DNA from: Bacteroidetes bacterium GWC2_46_850
GTDB taxonomy: Bacteria; Bacteroidota; Bacteroidia; Bacteroidales; Dysgonomonadaceae
Reading direction: 5' to 3'
Assembly (NCBI GenBank): GCA_001768325.1
Contig: MENQ01000007.1
Coordinates: forward strand, 62,001-126,000
DNA: 64,000 bases
The translations under genes and the position numbers were made by a program. Positions 35,487 through 43,769 of this stretch are shown here, piece after piece (the first letter of the stretch is position 1; every line of letters starts with the position of its first letter). The notes under the pieces were generated by a model. It made no database searches. It was not told where the DNA came from and saw only the letters and a program-made list of their open reading frames with translations.

Positions 35487-36809
35487 TTAATTGGTCTTTA
35501 CAAACTCAACACGCCTGTTTTGGGCTTTGTTAGCCGGGGTATCATTGGCAACGATCGGTTTACTTTCGCCTGCACCTTCGGTCTCCATTCGCGATGCATC
35601 AATACCGAACGTGCTCACCAACTCACTTTTCACCGCTGCGGCACGTCGTCTGGATAGTTCCATGTTCTTGGTATCATCGCCATCGCTGTCGGTGTGGCCG
35701 ATAATTTTCACCTTCACGCCTTCATTTTCCTTCAGTACATCGGCAATGCTTTTCAGTGTACCGAACGACTCAGGCTTAACTTCTGCCTTGTTCACATCGA
35801 AGGTGATGCCATAGGTGATCAGCTTTCCTTCGGTAATCAGCTTGCTGCGTGTATCGGGCGATGCGGTCGTAACTTTCAGGTTCGTTATGTACGGCGTACT
35901 ATATCGATCCCATCCCGAAAAGCGCATGCGGTTAAAAGTCACACCGGGATAGATGTTGGTAGGCACATCCACAACTTTCTCGTTCTGGTGGTATATACGT
36001 ACTCTTCGTTTTTGCACCCAAATGATTACATGGTTTTCTTTTTCGCGGATTACCGGATTCTTCGTAGCCTGTCCGGTAATCCAATCTTCCGTTTCCCGGT
36101 AACCCTTGGTATCCCATCTGTCATATCCCAGGTCGACATGAAGTCCCGCCTCACCGGGATACAAATCGTCGTTCAACTCTTTTGCATCGACTGCTTTCTC
36201 CTGGTAGAGTGTGAACTGAATCCCATATTGATAATTCTCATCGGGAATAATGTCAAACTCAACGATAAAATTGTCCGGGAATGCTATGGGGCGATTGTAA
36301 CAATAGACCGCATCATCACCGTTAAGATGAAACCATTTGCCCGGTGCGATGTTCACTGTTTTCACCTCGCCACTGCCGTTCGAGCTCCACAATGCCGGGA
36401 AGTCGCCTATGGCATCCTGTGAGAAGTCGTCGAAGAAGAGGAGCTGATCGCCCGGCACAAAATCATACTGACTGCTGCTGGTCAGTTTCTGTGGTGAACT
36501 TTTTGAAGCAGTTTGCTTCTTGTCTTGTGCACTCTTCTTCGAAACAGTGTCGTTGCTTTCTGCCGGGGAGCTCTCTTCGTCCTGATCGTGGGATGCTGAC
36601 TTGTCGCCTTTCTCTTTTTTAGTCACTGACTCCTCCGCCTTATCCATCGCATTCTCGGTGGCCTCCTCCGCTTTCTGCTCCACCCGTCGTTCCACGGCAT
36701 TCTTTGCCGCCTCCTTGGCGGCATTACCCAATTTGTTCAGCCATTTCTGTGCATCGGCCTGCGTGGTGAACAACAGGCAAAAACTTAAAAGGATAAGTAC
36801 TCTTTTCAT
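35487..36809 (-). CDS. OmpA-family protein with lectin-like domain
   Basis: A 440-residue exported protein and first gene of the four-gene envelope operon. It has a signal peptide (MKRVLILLSFCLLFTTQADA), an Ala/Glu/Lys-rich helical stretch (about 25-75), a low-complexity linker, a beta-sandwich of concanavalin-like type (about 120-315, with DDFSQDAIGDFPALW and HVIIWVQKRRVRIYHQNEKV), and a C-terminal OmpA peptidoglycan-binding domain (about 330-440). The last shows YGITFDVNKAEVKPES, IIGHTDSDGDDTKN, LSRRRAAAVKSEL and NRRVEFVK. It should anchor the system to peptidoglycan; the sandwich may bind a glycan. Confidence 0.88.
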   Translation of the reverse strand: MKRVLILLSFCLLFTTQADAQKWLNKLGNAAKEAAKNAVERRVEQKAEEATENAMDKAEESVTKKEKGDKSASHDQDEESSPAESNDTVSKKSAQDKKQTASKSSPQKLTSSSQYDFVPGDQLLFFDDFSQDAIGDFPALWSSNGSGEVKTVNIAPGKWFHLNGDDAVYCYNRPIAFPDNFIVEFDIIPDENYQYGIQFTLYQEKAVDAKELNDDLYPGEAGLHVDLGYDRWDTKGYRETEDWITGQATKNPVIREKENHVIIWVQKRRVRIYHQNEKVVDVPTNIYPGVTFNRMRFSGWDRYSTPYITNLKVTTASPDTRSKLITEGKLITYGITFDVNKAEVKPESFGTLKSIADVLKENEGVKVKIIGHTDSDGDDTKNMELSRRRAAAVKSELVSTFGIDASRMETEGAGESKPIVANDTPANKAQNRRVEFVKTN

Positions 36810-36839
36810 GATAACTTTGTTTTAATAATGGTCAGGAGA

Positions 36840-36884
36840 CAAAATTACCCGACAAACTTTGAACAAAACACCCCCAAAAAGGGG
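36840..36884 (-). promoter_or_regulatory. Palindromic operator and -7 box of the OmpA/TPR operon
   Basis: Read on the minus strand: CCCC-TTTTT-GGGGG (plus-strand 36884 to 36871), 23 bases, then TAATTTTG (36847 to 36840), about 30 bases before the ompA-like start. Operator layout and the 23-base gap are the same as before the kinase operon at 27514-27558. No correctly spaced TTG is present. Confidence 0.65.
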
Positions 36885-36938
36885 TTTTTCAAAAATAAAA
36901 TGTGTCATAAGGATGGGGTAAAATCAGTCAGATGGTGT

Positions 36939-36946
36939 TATCTTTG
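36939..36946 (+). promoter_or_regulatory. -7 box of proS
   Basis: TATCTTTG, 33 bases before the proS ATG. No well-placed TTG upstream. It is divergent from the OmpA/TPR promoter about 90 bases to the left. Confidence 0.55.
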
Positions 36947-36978
36947 CACCCACAAACAAAAAACAGTATTCAGACGAA

Positions 36979-38460
36979 ATGGCAAAAGAATTGAAGGAGA
37001 TTACTCCCCGCAGCAAAGACTATTCACAGTGGTACCTCGATGTCGTGATCAAAGCCGACCTGGCTGAGAACTCAGCCGTAAGAGGCTGCATGGTGATCAA
37101 ACCTTACGGTTACGCAATCTGGGAAAAGATGCAGCGTCAGCTGGACGACATGTTCAAGGAGACAGGGCATATGAATGCCTACTTCCCGCTATTCATCCCC
37201 AAATCATACCTGAGCCGTGAGGCCGACCACGTGGAAGGTTTTGCCAAAGAGTGTGCCGTAGTAACACACTACCGTCTGAAAAATGCACCCGACGGCAGCG
37301 GCGTGGTGGTTGATCCCGAAGCAAAGCTCGAAGAGGAGCTGGTAGTACGTCCCACTTCCGAGACCATCATCTGGAGCACCTACAAAAACTGGATCCAGTC
37401 CTACCGCGACCTACCCCTGCTCATCAACCAGTGGGCCAACGTGGTACGCTGGGAGATGCGCACCCGTCTTTTTCTGCGTACTGCCGAGTTTCTCTGGCAG
37501 GAGGGCCACACCGCACATGCCACCAAAGCAGAGGCGGTGGAGGAAGCAGAGCGGATGATCAATGTATATGCCGAGTTTGCAGAAAAATATATGGCGATGC
37601 CGGTGGTGAAAGGCTTCAAATCGGAGTCGGAACGTTTTGCCGGTGCCCTCGACACCTACACCATTGAGGCGTTGATGCAGGATGGCAAGGCATTACAGTC
37701 GGGCACCTCTCACTTCCTCGGACAGAATTTTGCCAAAGCATTCGATGTACAGTTCTCCGATCAGAACGGAAGCCGCGACTACGTGTGGGCCACCTCATGG
37801 GGTGTCTCCACCCGCCTGATTGGCGCACTGATCATGTCGCACTCCGACGACAACGGCCTGGTCCTTCCCCCCAGCCTGGCACCCTGGCAGGTGGTGATTG
37901 TGCCCATCTACAAAAACGACGAACAACTCCAACAGATCAATGAGAAAGTGGCCGGAATCGTTGCAAAGTTAAAATCTCTCGGTATCAGCGTGAAGTACGA
38001 CAACACCGACAACAAGAAGCCGGGATGGAAGTTCTCGGAATATGAACTCAAGGGAGTGCCGGTGCGGCTCGCCCTGGGAGGACGAGACCTGGAGAACAAC
38101 ACCATCGAGGTGGCCCGCCGCGATACACTGACAAAAGAGACCCTCTCGTGCGATGGCATCGAACAGCATGTGCAGGCACTGCTGGGTGAGATTCAGGAAA
38201 ACATCTACAGGAAGGCGGCCGACTTCCGCACAGCCCAGACCAGGGAGGTGAACAGCTACGAAGAGTTCAAGGTAGAGATCGAAAAGGGCGGATTCCTGCT
38301 CTGCCACTGGGATGGCACGGCTGAAACAGAGGCACTCATCAAGGAAGAAACCAAGGCCACCATCCGCTGCATTCCACTGGAGGGCGACAAAACACCGGGC
38401 AGCTGCATGGTTACCGGCAAACCGTCACCCCAGCGGGTTATCTTTGCACGGGCCTACTAA
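36979..38460 (+). CDS. proS: Prolyl-tRNA synthetase (short, archaeal/eukaryal-like type)
   Basis: ProS charges tRNA-Pro. The 493-residue chain lacks the editing insertion of the long bacterial enzyme and matches the short archaeal/eukaryal-like type used by Bacteroidetes. Class II motif 2 is seen in [20 protein letters not shown] followed by EGHTAH. The conserved [18 protein letters not shown] and the [10 protein letters not shown] region come before the anticodon-binding domain (from about 300, [11 protein letters not shown]), with the C-terminal extension ending in a tyrosine. menA follows after 14 bases. Confidence 0.96.
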   Translation: MAKELKEITPRSKDYSQWYLDVVIKADLAENSAVRGCMVIKPYGYAIWEKMQRQLDDMFKETGHMNAYFPLFIPKSYLSREADHVEGFAKECAVVTHYRLKNAPDGSGVVVDPEAKLEEELVVRPTSETIIWSTYKNWIQSYRDLPLLINQWANVVRWEMRTRLFLRTAEFLWQEGHTAHATKAEAVEEAERMINVYAEFAEKYMAMPVVKGFKSESERFAGALDTYTIEALMQDGKALQSGTSHFLGQNFAKAFDVQFSDQNGSRDYVWATSWGVSTRLIGALIMSHSDDNGLVLPPSLAPWQVVIVPIYKNDEQLQQINEKVAGIVAKLKSLGISVKYDNTDNKKPGWKFSEYELKGVPVRLALGGRDLENNTIEVARRDTLTKETLSCDGIEQHVQALLGEIQENIYRKAADFRTAQTREVNSYEEFKVEIEKGGFLLCHWDGTAETEALIKEETKATIRCIPLEGDKTPGSCMVTGKPSPQRVIFARAY

Positions 38461-38473
38461 TCAGCAATTGAAG

Positions 38474-39379
38474 ATGGCAACCTTCACGCAGTGGATCTCC
38501 GCCTTTCGGCTGCGGACACTCTTTCTGGCCGTCGCCACTGTCGTCCTCGGCAGCGGGCTGGCCTGGCATGAAGGCAGCTTTAGCACCCCCATCCTGCTGC
38601 TGGCGCTGTTGCTGGCGGTCACCATCCAGATCCTGGCAAACCTGGCAAACGACCTGGGTGACTTTCAAAAAGGCACAGACATTACCGGACAGCGACAAGG
38701 CCCCACCCGCGCGCTGCAGAGCGGGAACATCTCACTAAAGGAGATGAAAACAGCAGTCCTCCTCTTCACGATCCTTTGCCTGGTGACAGGCCTGGCGCTT
38801 ATATGGAGCGCAACACCTTTCAGAGACGCTTCGTCTGCATGGATCATGATAGCCCTCGGTGCAGGCTCCATCCTGGCGGCGCTCTTTTACACCATGGGAA
38901 AGCATGCCTACGGATACCGGGGTTGGGGCGACCTGTTTGCTTTCCTCTTCTTCGGGCCCGTACCGGTGATAGGCACCTGGTTCCTGCATACGCACGAAAC
39001 GGGATTTAAACCACTCCTGCCAGCCATCGGACTGGGGCTGATCAGCACCATGATCCTCAACATCAACAATATGCGGGACATCGAAAACGACAAGGCATCC
39101 GGAAAGATCACCCTTGCCGTCAAGCTGGGTTTACCCGGGGCAAAAGTGTATCATCTGCTGATGACCCTTATTTCCTTTGTCTGCTTTGCCGGATACAACA
39201 TCCTTTTTGAACTGGCACCCTGGTACCGGTATGCCTATCTCCTCTTCTTTTTGCTGCCTCTTAAAATTGTGATCGACATCAGGCACAAAGAGGGACAGGC
39301 GCTCGATCCCTACCTGAAGCTCACCTCCCTCTCGGGATTCCTGCTGGCAGTCACTTTCGCCCTGTGCATCAATTTTTAA
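38474..39379 (+). CDS. menA: 1,4-dihydroxy-2-naphthoate polyprenyltransferase
   Basis: MenA prenylates dihydroxynaphthoate to demethylmenaquinone, the quinone precursor needed by NarI and other respiratory enzymes. The 301-residue UbiA-family protein has about eight to nine hydrophobic segments. The first aspartate motif is in LANLANDLGDFQKGTD, and the second in NNMRDIENDKASGKITLAVKLG. I chose ATG 38474, 14 bases after proS, since the frame open from 38312 lies inside proS. Confidence 0.93.
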   Translation: MATFTQWISAFRLRTLFLAVATVVLGSGLAWHEGSFSTPILLLALLLAVTIQILANLANDLGDFQKGTDITGQRQGPTRALQSGNISLKEMKTAVLLFTILCLVTGLALIWSATPFRDASSAWIMIALGAGSILAALFYTMGKHAYGYRGWGDLFAFLFFGPVPVIGTWFLHTHETGFKPLLPAIGLGLISTMILNINNMRDIENDKASGKITLAVKLGLPGAKVYHLLMTLISFVCFAGYNILFELAPWYRYAYLLFFLLPLKIVIDIRHKEGQALDPYLKLTSLSGFLLAVTFALCINF

Positions 39380-39387
39380 ACTGCGGA

Positions 39388-40689
39388 TTATTTCAACTCC
39401 ACCTCCACCACACAGACGGTTTCATCGGGAATGCGACCCAGTTGCAGCACGATGCCGCCGGCAACCTTTGTGAATTTCACCGGTTTGCTGTCGACAAACA
39501 ATTTCGCAGAACTTACCTGCTTCCCTTCCATGGGCAGATAAAGCGCATCATCCTTCAGGTTCAGGATATGCACAAAGAGCCTGTTTCCCTTCTGCGTGGT
39601 CACCCCCCAGTCGCGGGGTGCTACAAAGCCGGCACGGGTGCCATAGATGGTCTCACCATATGTTTTCAGCCACACGCCCATCGCGTTGTAGCGTTCAATG
39701 GCTATGTCGGGGAAGGTTCCGTCGGGTCGTGGGCCCACGTTCATCAGGAGGTTGGCGTTGTTGCCCGCAGCCTTCACCAGGTAGTGAATCAGCTCTTTCT
39801 CCGTTTTGTAATTCTTGTCGGTGATATTGTATCCCCAGGAGCGGTTCATGGTCTCGCAGGTCTCCAGCGGCAACTGACCAACGGTTGATGTGCTGGAATA
39901 GCCCGACTGGTTCTGACCAGGCAGGTCCTTCTCGAAGGTCTGTCCGTCTTCGCCCTCGATGGGTGCCAGGTGATGGTTGTTGATGACCATGCAACCCGGC
40001 TGTATGGCATGAATATGGTCGTAAATCTCCCGCAGGCGCCAGTCGAATGTGGCTGGTTGATCCCACTGTCCATCGAACCAGATGGCCCCTATCTCTCCAT
40101 AGTTTGTCAGCAACTCGGTCAACTGATTCAGCATAAACCGGTGGTAGCTATCCCACGCACCCTGTTCGGTGCGCCCCACACCCTTACCCGTTCTGCCCAA
40201 CGGAAAATAGTCACTTCTGGCCCAGTCGAGCAGTGAATAGTAAAAGTGCAATTTTATTCCCTGTTTGTGACATTCGTCGGCCAGCTCCTTGAGGACATCC
40301 CGTTTAAAGGGTGTGGCATCCACAATGTTGTAGGGCGACTGCTTCGTGGCGAACATCGAGAAGCCATCGTGATGGCGAGAGGTGATGCAGATATACTTTG
40401 CGCCAGCAGCCTTCACGTCCGACACCCATTTGGCAGCACTGAACTGTGAGGGATAAAAGCCTTTGGCCAGCAGGGCATATTCTGCGTGATTGATGTTCTT
40501 GTTGTTCATAATCCACTCCCCGTCGGCCATCATGCTGTAGATGCCCCAGTGGATAAAAACGCCGAACTTCATGTCCTGAAAGAGTTCCCGGTTATGCAAG
40601 TTCTCTTTGGCGGGTGTGTAGGGAGACTGTGCCGATGCCCCGGTGGCGGCAATTAAAAGGATGAGGGGCAGGATAAAGATCTTTTTCAT
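39388..40689 (-). CDS. GH29 alpha-L-fucosidase, exported
   Basis: A 433-residue family GH29 enzyme removing alpha-linked fucose from glycans. It has a signal peptide (MKKIFILPLILLIAATGASA), then WFQ-like start features (FQDMKFGVFIHWGIYSMMADGEWI), the AKYICITSRHHDGFSMF block with catalytic-pocket histidines, and the nucleophile aspartate in GAIWFDGQWDQP. The C-terminal beta-sandwich is short. It lies 12 bases after a small exported protein gene on the same strand. Confidence 0.93.
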   Translation of the reverse strand: MKKIFILPLILLIAATGASAQSPYTPAKENLHNRELFQDMKFGVFIHWGIYSMMADGEWIMNNKNINHAEYALLAKGFYPSQFSAAKWVSDVKAAGAKYICITSRHHDGFSMFATKQSPYNIVDATPFKRDVLKELADECHKQGIKLHFYYSLLDWARSDYFPLGRTGKGVGRTEQGAWDSYHRFMLNQLTELLTNYGEIGAIWFDGQWDQPATFDWRLREIYDHIHAIQPGCMVINNHHLAPIEGEDGQTFEKDLPGQNQSGYSSTSTVGQLPLETCETMNRSWGYNITDKNYKTEKELIHYLVKAAGNNANLLMNVGPRPDGTFPDIAIERYNAMGVWLKTYGETIYGTRAGFVAPRDWGVTTQKGNRLFVHILNLKDDALYLPMEGKQVSSAKLFVDSKPVKFTKVAGGIVLQLGRIPDETVCVVEVELK

Positions 40690-40701
40690 TGTAATCGGTT
40701 A

Positions 40702-41361
40702 TTAATTGGTTTCGGTTTCAAGAGTATAAATCATCTGTGTCATCGCACCGGTATCTTCAAAATCTACTTTCTGTTCCTTCAGGTACTGGTCCACCCGCTT
40801 CTTGTCTTTCTTATAATGGCTTTTCAGTTGCCTCATCGATTTAAGCTCTTTCAACCCCGAGCCATTATCCAGAAAATAGATTGTGTAAGGCTTCACCTGA
40901 AAATCGTCGGGAAGCTGCAGCTCATATACTCTACCTCCACTGGACCAGCTGGAATAGCTGTCGGCGGAAGATGTCTGTGACGTTCCTCCATAGGCGGCAG
41001 GCTTTCCGGGAGGAATCACCTTGCATTTGTAGGATGCCAGGAGTGTAAAGCCATCCCGGTGTAACACCTCCACAAATTTTTTGTTGTGCAGCACAAACTT
41101 CCTGTCGTATAAAAAGACGCTGTCCAGCTGACTTAGAGAAGGCTCTGCCAATGCCAGCACCTTGTCGTTCTGCATAAAGACCATCTCTTCGGAGGCTGCA
41201 TTGTAATTGAGTTTCGCCGGATTCTTCTGTCCGTTCTTCATCAGCACCGTCCCTTGCACGAATTCCGGGAACAGATAGTGGGAAATCTCCTTTCCCTTTG
41301 TTTGTGCATACAAAGCACACTGCACAAACAGGAGAATCAACAGCATAATCATTGTTTTCAT
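40702..41361 (-). CDS. Exported protein of unknown function
   Basis: A 219-residue protein with signal peptide MKTMIMLLILLFVQCALYAQ. The mature part starts with a beta-rich region (GTVLMKNGQKNPAKLNYNAA and EEMVFMQNDKVLALAEP), resembling small Bacteroidetes envelope proteins with no assigned role. A Ser-rich stretch lies near residue 130, and a lysine-rich helical tail follows. No catalytic motif or lipobox is seen. It probably shares a transcript with the fucosidase gene. Confidence 0.7.
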   Translation of the reverse strand: MKTMIMLLILLFVQCALYAQTKGKEISHYLFPEFVQGTVLMKNGQKNPAKLNYNAASEEMVFMQNDKVLALAEPSLSQLDSVFLYDRKFVLHNKKFVEVLHRDGFTLLASYKCKVIPPGKPAAYGGTSQTSSADSYSSWSSGGRVYELQLPDDFQVKPYTIYFLDNGSGLKELKSMRQLKSHYKKDKKRVDQYLKEQKVDFEDTGAMTQMIYTLETETN

Positions 41362-41464
41362 ACGATTCAGATTTATATTGAACTATAAGTGTAAAGATAA
41401 GCGATATACTTTAATAGCAGGTATAGACGATGCGGATAACTTCTGATCGGGCCACATCCACTGC

Positions 41465-42241
41465 TTATACCGCAAAGTAAGACTCCAGCTCTTTCAGCGT
41501 ATTCTCGCTGGTACGGATATCATTCACAACCAATCCTTTTTCAAGCACCACAATGCGGTCGCACACCTCGGTCACATGGTTGAGATCGTGGCTGGAGATC
41601 AGCATGGTCATATTCCGTGTGGTCTTCAGCTCGTTGAGCAGCCGCTTCAGCCGTATCTGCGAGGTAGGGTCGAGGGCGGTAAACGGCTCGTCGAGGATCA
41701 GTATCTGCGGGTCGCTGATCAGCGCGGCGGCGATGCCTGTCTTCTTCTGGTTCCCCTTGGAGAGGTCGCGGATCAGCTTGCCCGATCCCAGTATCTCGCC
41801 GTGAAAGAAATCTCCCATCGACTCCAGGAAGGTATTCATATCGCCCTCCGACTTGCTGTATACTTTGGCTGTGAACGCGAAATACTCATCGGGCGTGAGG
41901 AAGTCGATCAGAAAACTCTCATCGAGGAACGATCCCACCTTCGCTTTCCACGCATCGCGCCGGGCCACTTTTTCTCCGTCGATCTGCACCTCACCCGCAG
42001 AGGCCTCGATCAGGTCGAGGATCAGCCGGAAGAAGGTGGTCTTGCCCGCGCCGTTGTTGCCCACCAGACCGAAGCTCTCACCGTTGCTGACCTGTATGGA
42101 GGGGATATTGAGGACGGTGACACCACCATAGATCTTCTTCAGGTTGACTGCGGTGATGATCCCTTGCGTCTGTCCGGCCGACTGCGGCACGGGGGGAGGT
42201 ACATCGGCAAGGGTGACGGAATTGTGTATTTCTTCTTGCAT
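41465..42241 (-). CDS. ABC transporter ATP-binding protein
   Basis: A 258-residue ATPase of an ABC exporter. It has Walker A GNNGAGKTT, a Q-loop in the SFLDESFLIDFLTPDEYF region, the degenerate signature LSKGNQKKTG, Walker B QILILDEPFTALDP and the switch SSHDLNHV. Residues 1-30 form a Pro/Gln-rich extension before the domain. It is the last gene of an operon with the DUF5687 permease (28 bases upstream) and a HerA-like ATPase. The substrate is unknown. Confidence 0.9.
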   Translation of the reverse strand: MQEEIHNSVTLADVPPPVPQSAGQTQGIITAVNLKKIYGGVTVLNIPSIQVSNGESFGLVGNNGAGKTTFFRLILDLIEASAGEVQIDGEKVARRDAWKAKVGSFLDESFLIDFLTPDEYFAFTAKVYSKSEGDMNTFLESMGDFFHGEILGSGKLIRDLSKGNQKKTGIAAALISDPQILILDEPFTALDPTSQIRLKRLLNELKTTRNMTMLISSHDLNHVTEVCDRIVVLEKGLVVNDIRTSENTLKELESYFAV

Positions 42242-42269
42242 GTGATTGATTTTTATTTATTATACATAC

Positions 42270-43751
42270 TTACTCTTTCTTGCGGAAGCCGGTGCAGAGG
42301 GCATATTTTCTGCGCAGAAACTGTTTCTCGATCACACCCAGGAGTGCATCTCTGAACAGGATACCGGCCAGTCCCATCAGAGCGATGATGATCAGCGCGA
42401 TATAGGTGGCGGAAAAGAGGGAAAACAGGCCGACCAGCGCGATGGGGATCACCAGCAGGGGAATCATCACGAGAAAGTTTTTGTAACTCACCCCCTGCAT
42501 ATTCATTGAGTTGCCCCGGGAGAGCTCCAGCCGCTTGGTGTTCAGTGTCGCTGCAAACAGATAGACATAGATATTAACGCCGGCGTTATAGACGAAGGCC
42601 ACCAGGTGATAGAGGATGATCTGCCTGCCAAACAGGAAGTAGGGGGTGGTGGCGATGAAAGAAACCGTACATAGCGCCAGCATCAGCGTGTAGTTGGCCC
42701 GGATGTAGGTGCGGGTATCGATATCGCGGGTCATCAGAAAGTCGAAGTGGGCCCCATCCCAGTTGATGATCCACTGGCCAAACATCAGCATCCCCGTACC
42801 CGTGACAAAGATGGCCACGAAGAGCAGCCAGCCGGGATTCTGATTGTACATGGGGTTGGGATAGAAGATCAGTCCGTAGAGCAGGAAGAAGAACGCGGTG
42901 TAGAGGGTGCTCTTTGTCCGCTTATGCCGGAGCACCAGCCTGATCTCGAGAGAGATGAGTTCCCCTATTTTTCCAAATCGCTCCATAAAGGTAAACCGCT
43001 GCGTTCCGGCCTCTCTCTTTTTGCTTTTTCTTTCAAACGACTCGGGATAGTAGTTACGGTCAAAAAAGAACTTGTTCAGCAGAAAAGCCAACAGGCCCGG
43101 TAACCACACGGAGATCCAGACGACGGGTGTTTCGGTCAGAAAGCCAAAAAGGTGCTGCGACAGCGTATACAGGGAGAAGATTTTGAAATACTCCAGCGCC
43201 GCCAACCCGCCTGCGAGAAGCAAGAAAAGGATTACTCCGATGAGGATATTGCTGAATTGTCGCTTCAGCAGCGGTGCCATCAGCGTGTTGAAACAGATGA
43301 GGCCGAGGATGATGAAGATAAAACGGAAGGCTCCTGCGGTACCGTATACAGGGTATATACCCGTGACGGCAAAAGGAATAACCAGGCAGAGGACGATGTA
43401 GTTCAACGGGTTGAGCAGTGGTTTCAACACCAGATAGGCAACCAGGGCCGACCTCTTGACCGGCAGTACCTGATAACTCTCCAGGTTCAGCCTGCTCAGC
43501 GGCTGCATCACATAACGGATCAACAGCAGGGCGATCAGGCCATAGATGATGCTGCCATGGAAGAGTCTCCCAGGATCGGCCTGCGGGGCTATCTCCTGTA
43601 GCATCTTCGGCAGCATCAGCCCTATCAGGATGAAGATCGCCAGGAAATAAAGCGCCATCAGTCCTACGAAGATATTCACTACCAGATTTTTATAGTATCC
43701 TGGTGAGCGGACTGTCTGCAGCCAGTAATGTTTGAGGAGCGTTCGATACAT
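42270..43751 (-). CDS. ABC transporter permease, DUF5687 family
   Basis: A 493-residue membrane protein with about ten to twelve hydrophobic segments and a central cytoplasmic loop (about 225-265, rich in Arg/Lys). It matches the Bacteroidetes DUF5687 permeases that partner with the adjacent type of ATPase. It lies 18 bases after the HerA-like gene and 28 before the ATPase gene. Such systems are often annotated as exporters, but no substrate is known. Confidence 0.83.
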   Translation of the reverse strand: MYRTLLKHYWLQTVRSPGYYKNLVVNIFVGLMALYFLAIFILIGLMLPKMLQEIAPQADPGRLFHGSIIYGLIALLLIRYVMQPLSRLNLESYQVLPVKRSALVAYLVLKPLLNPLNYIVLCLVIPFAVTGIYPVYGTAGAFRFIFIILGLICFNTLMAPLLKRQFSNILIGVILFLLLAGGLAALEYFKIFSLYTLSQHLFGFLTETPVVWISVWLPGLLAFLLNKFFFDRNYYPESFERKSKKREAGTQRFTFMERFGKIGELISLEIRLVLRHKRTKSTLYTAFFFLLYGLIFYPNPMYNQNPGWLLFVAIFVTGTGMLMFGQWIINWDGAHFDFLMTRDIDTRTYIRANYTLMLALCTVSFIATTPYFLFGRQIILYHLVAFVYNAGVNIYVYLFAATLNTKRLELSRGNSMNMQGVSYKNFLVMIPLLVIPIALVGLFSLFSATYIALIIIALMGLAGILFRDALLGVIEKQFLRRKYALCTGFRKKE

Positions 43752-43769
43752 GGAGTCAGTTTAAAAAGT

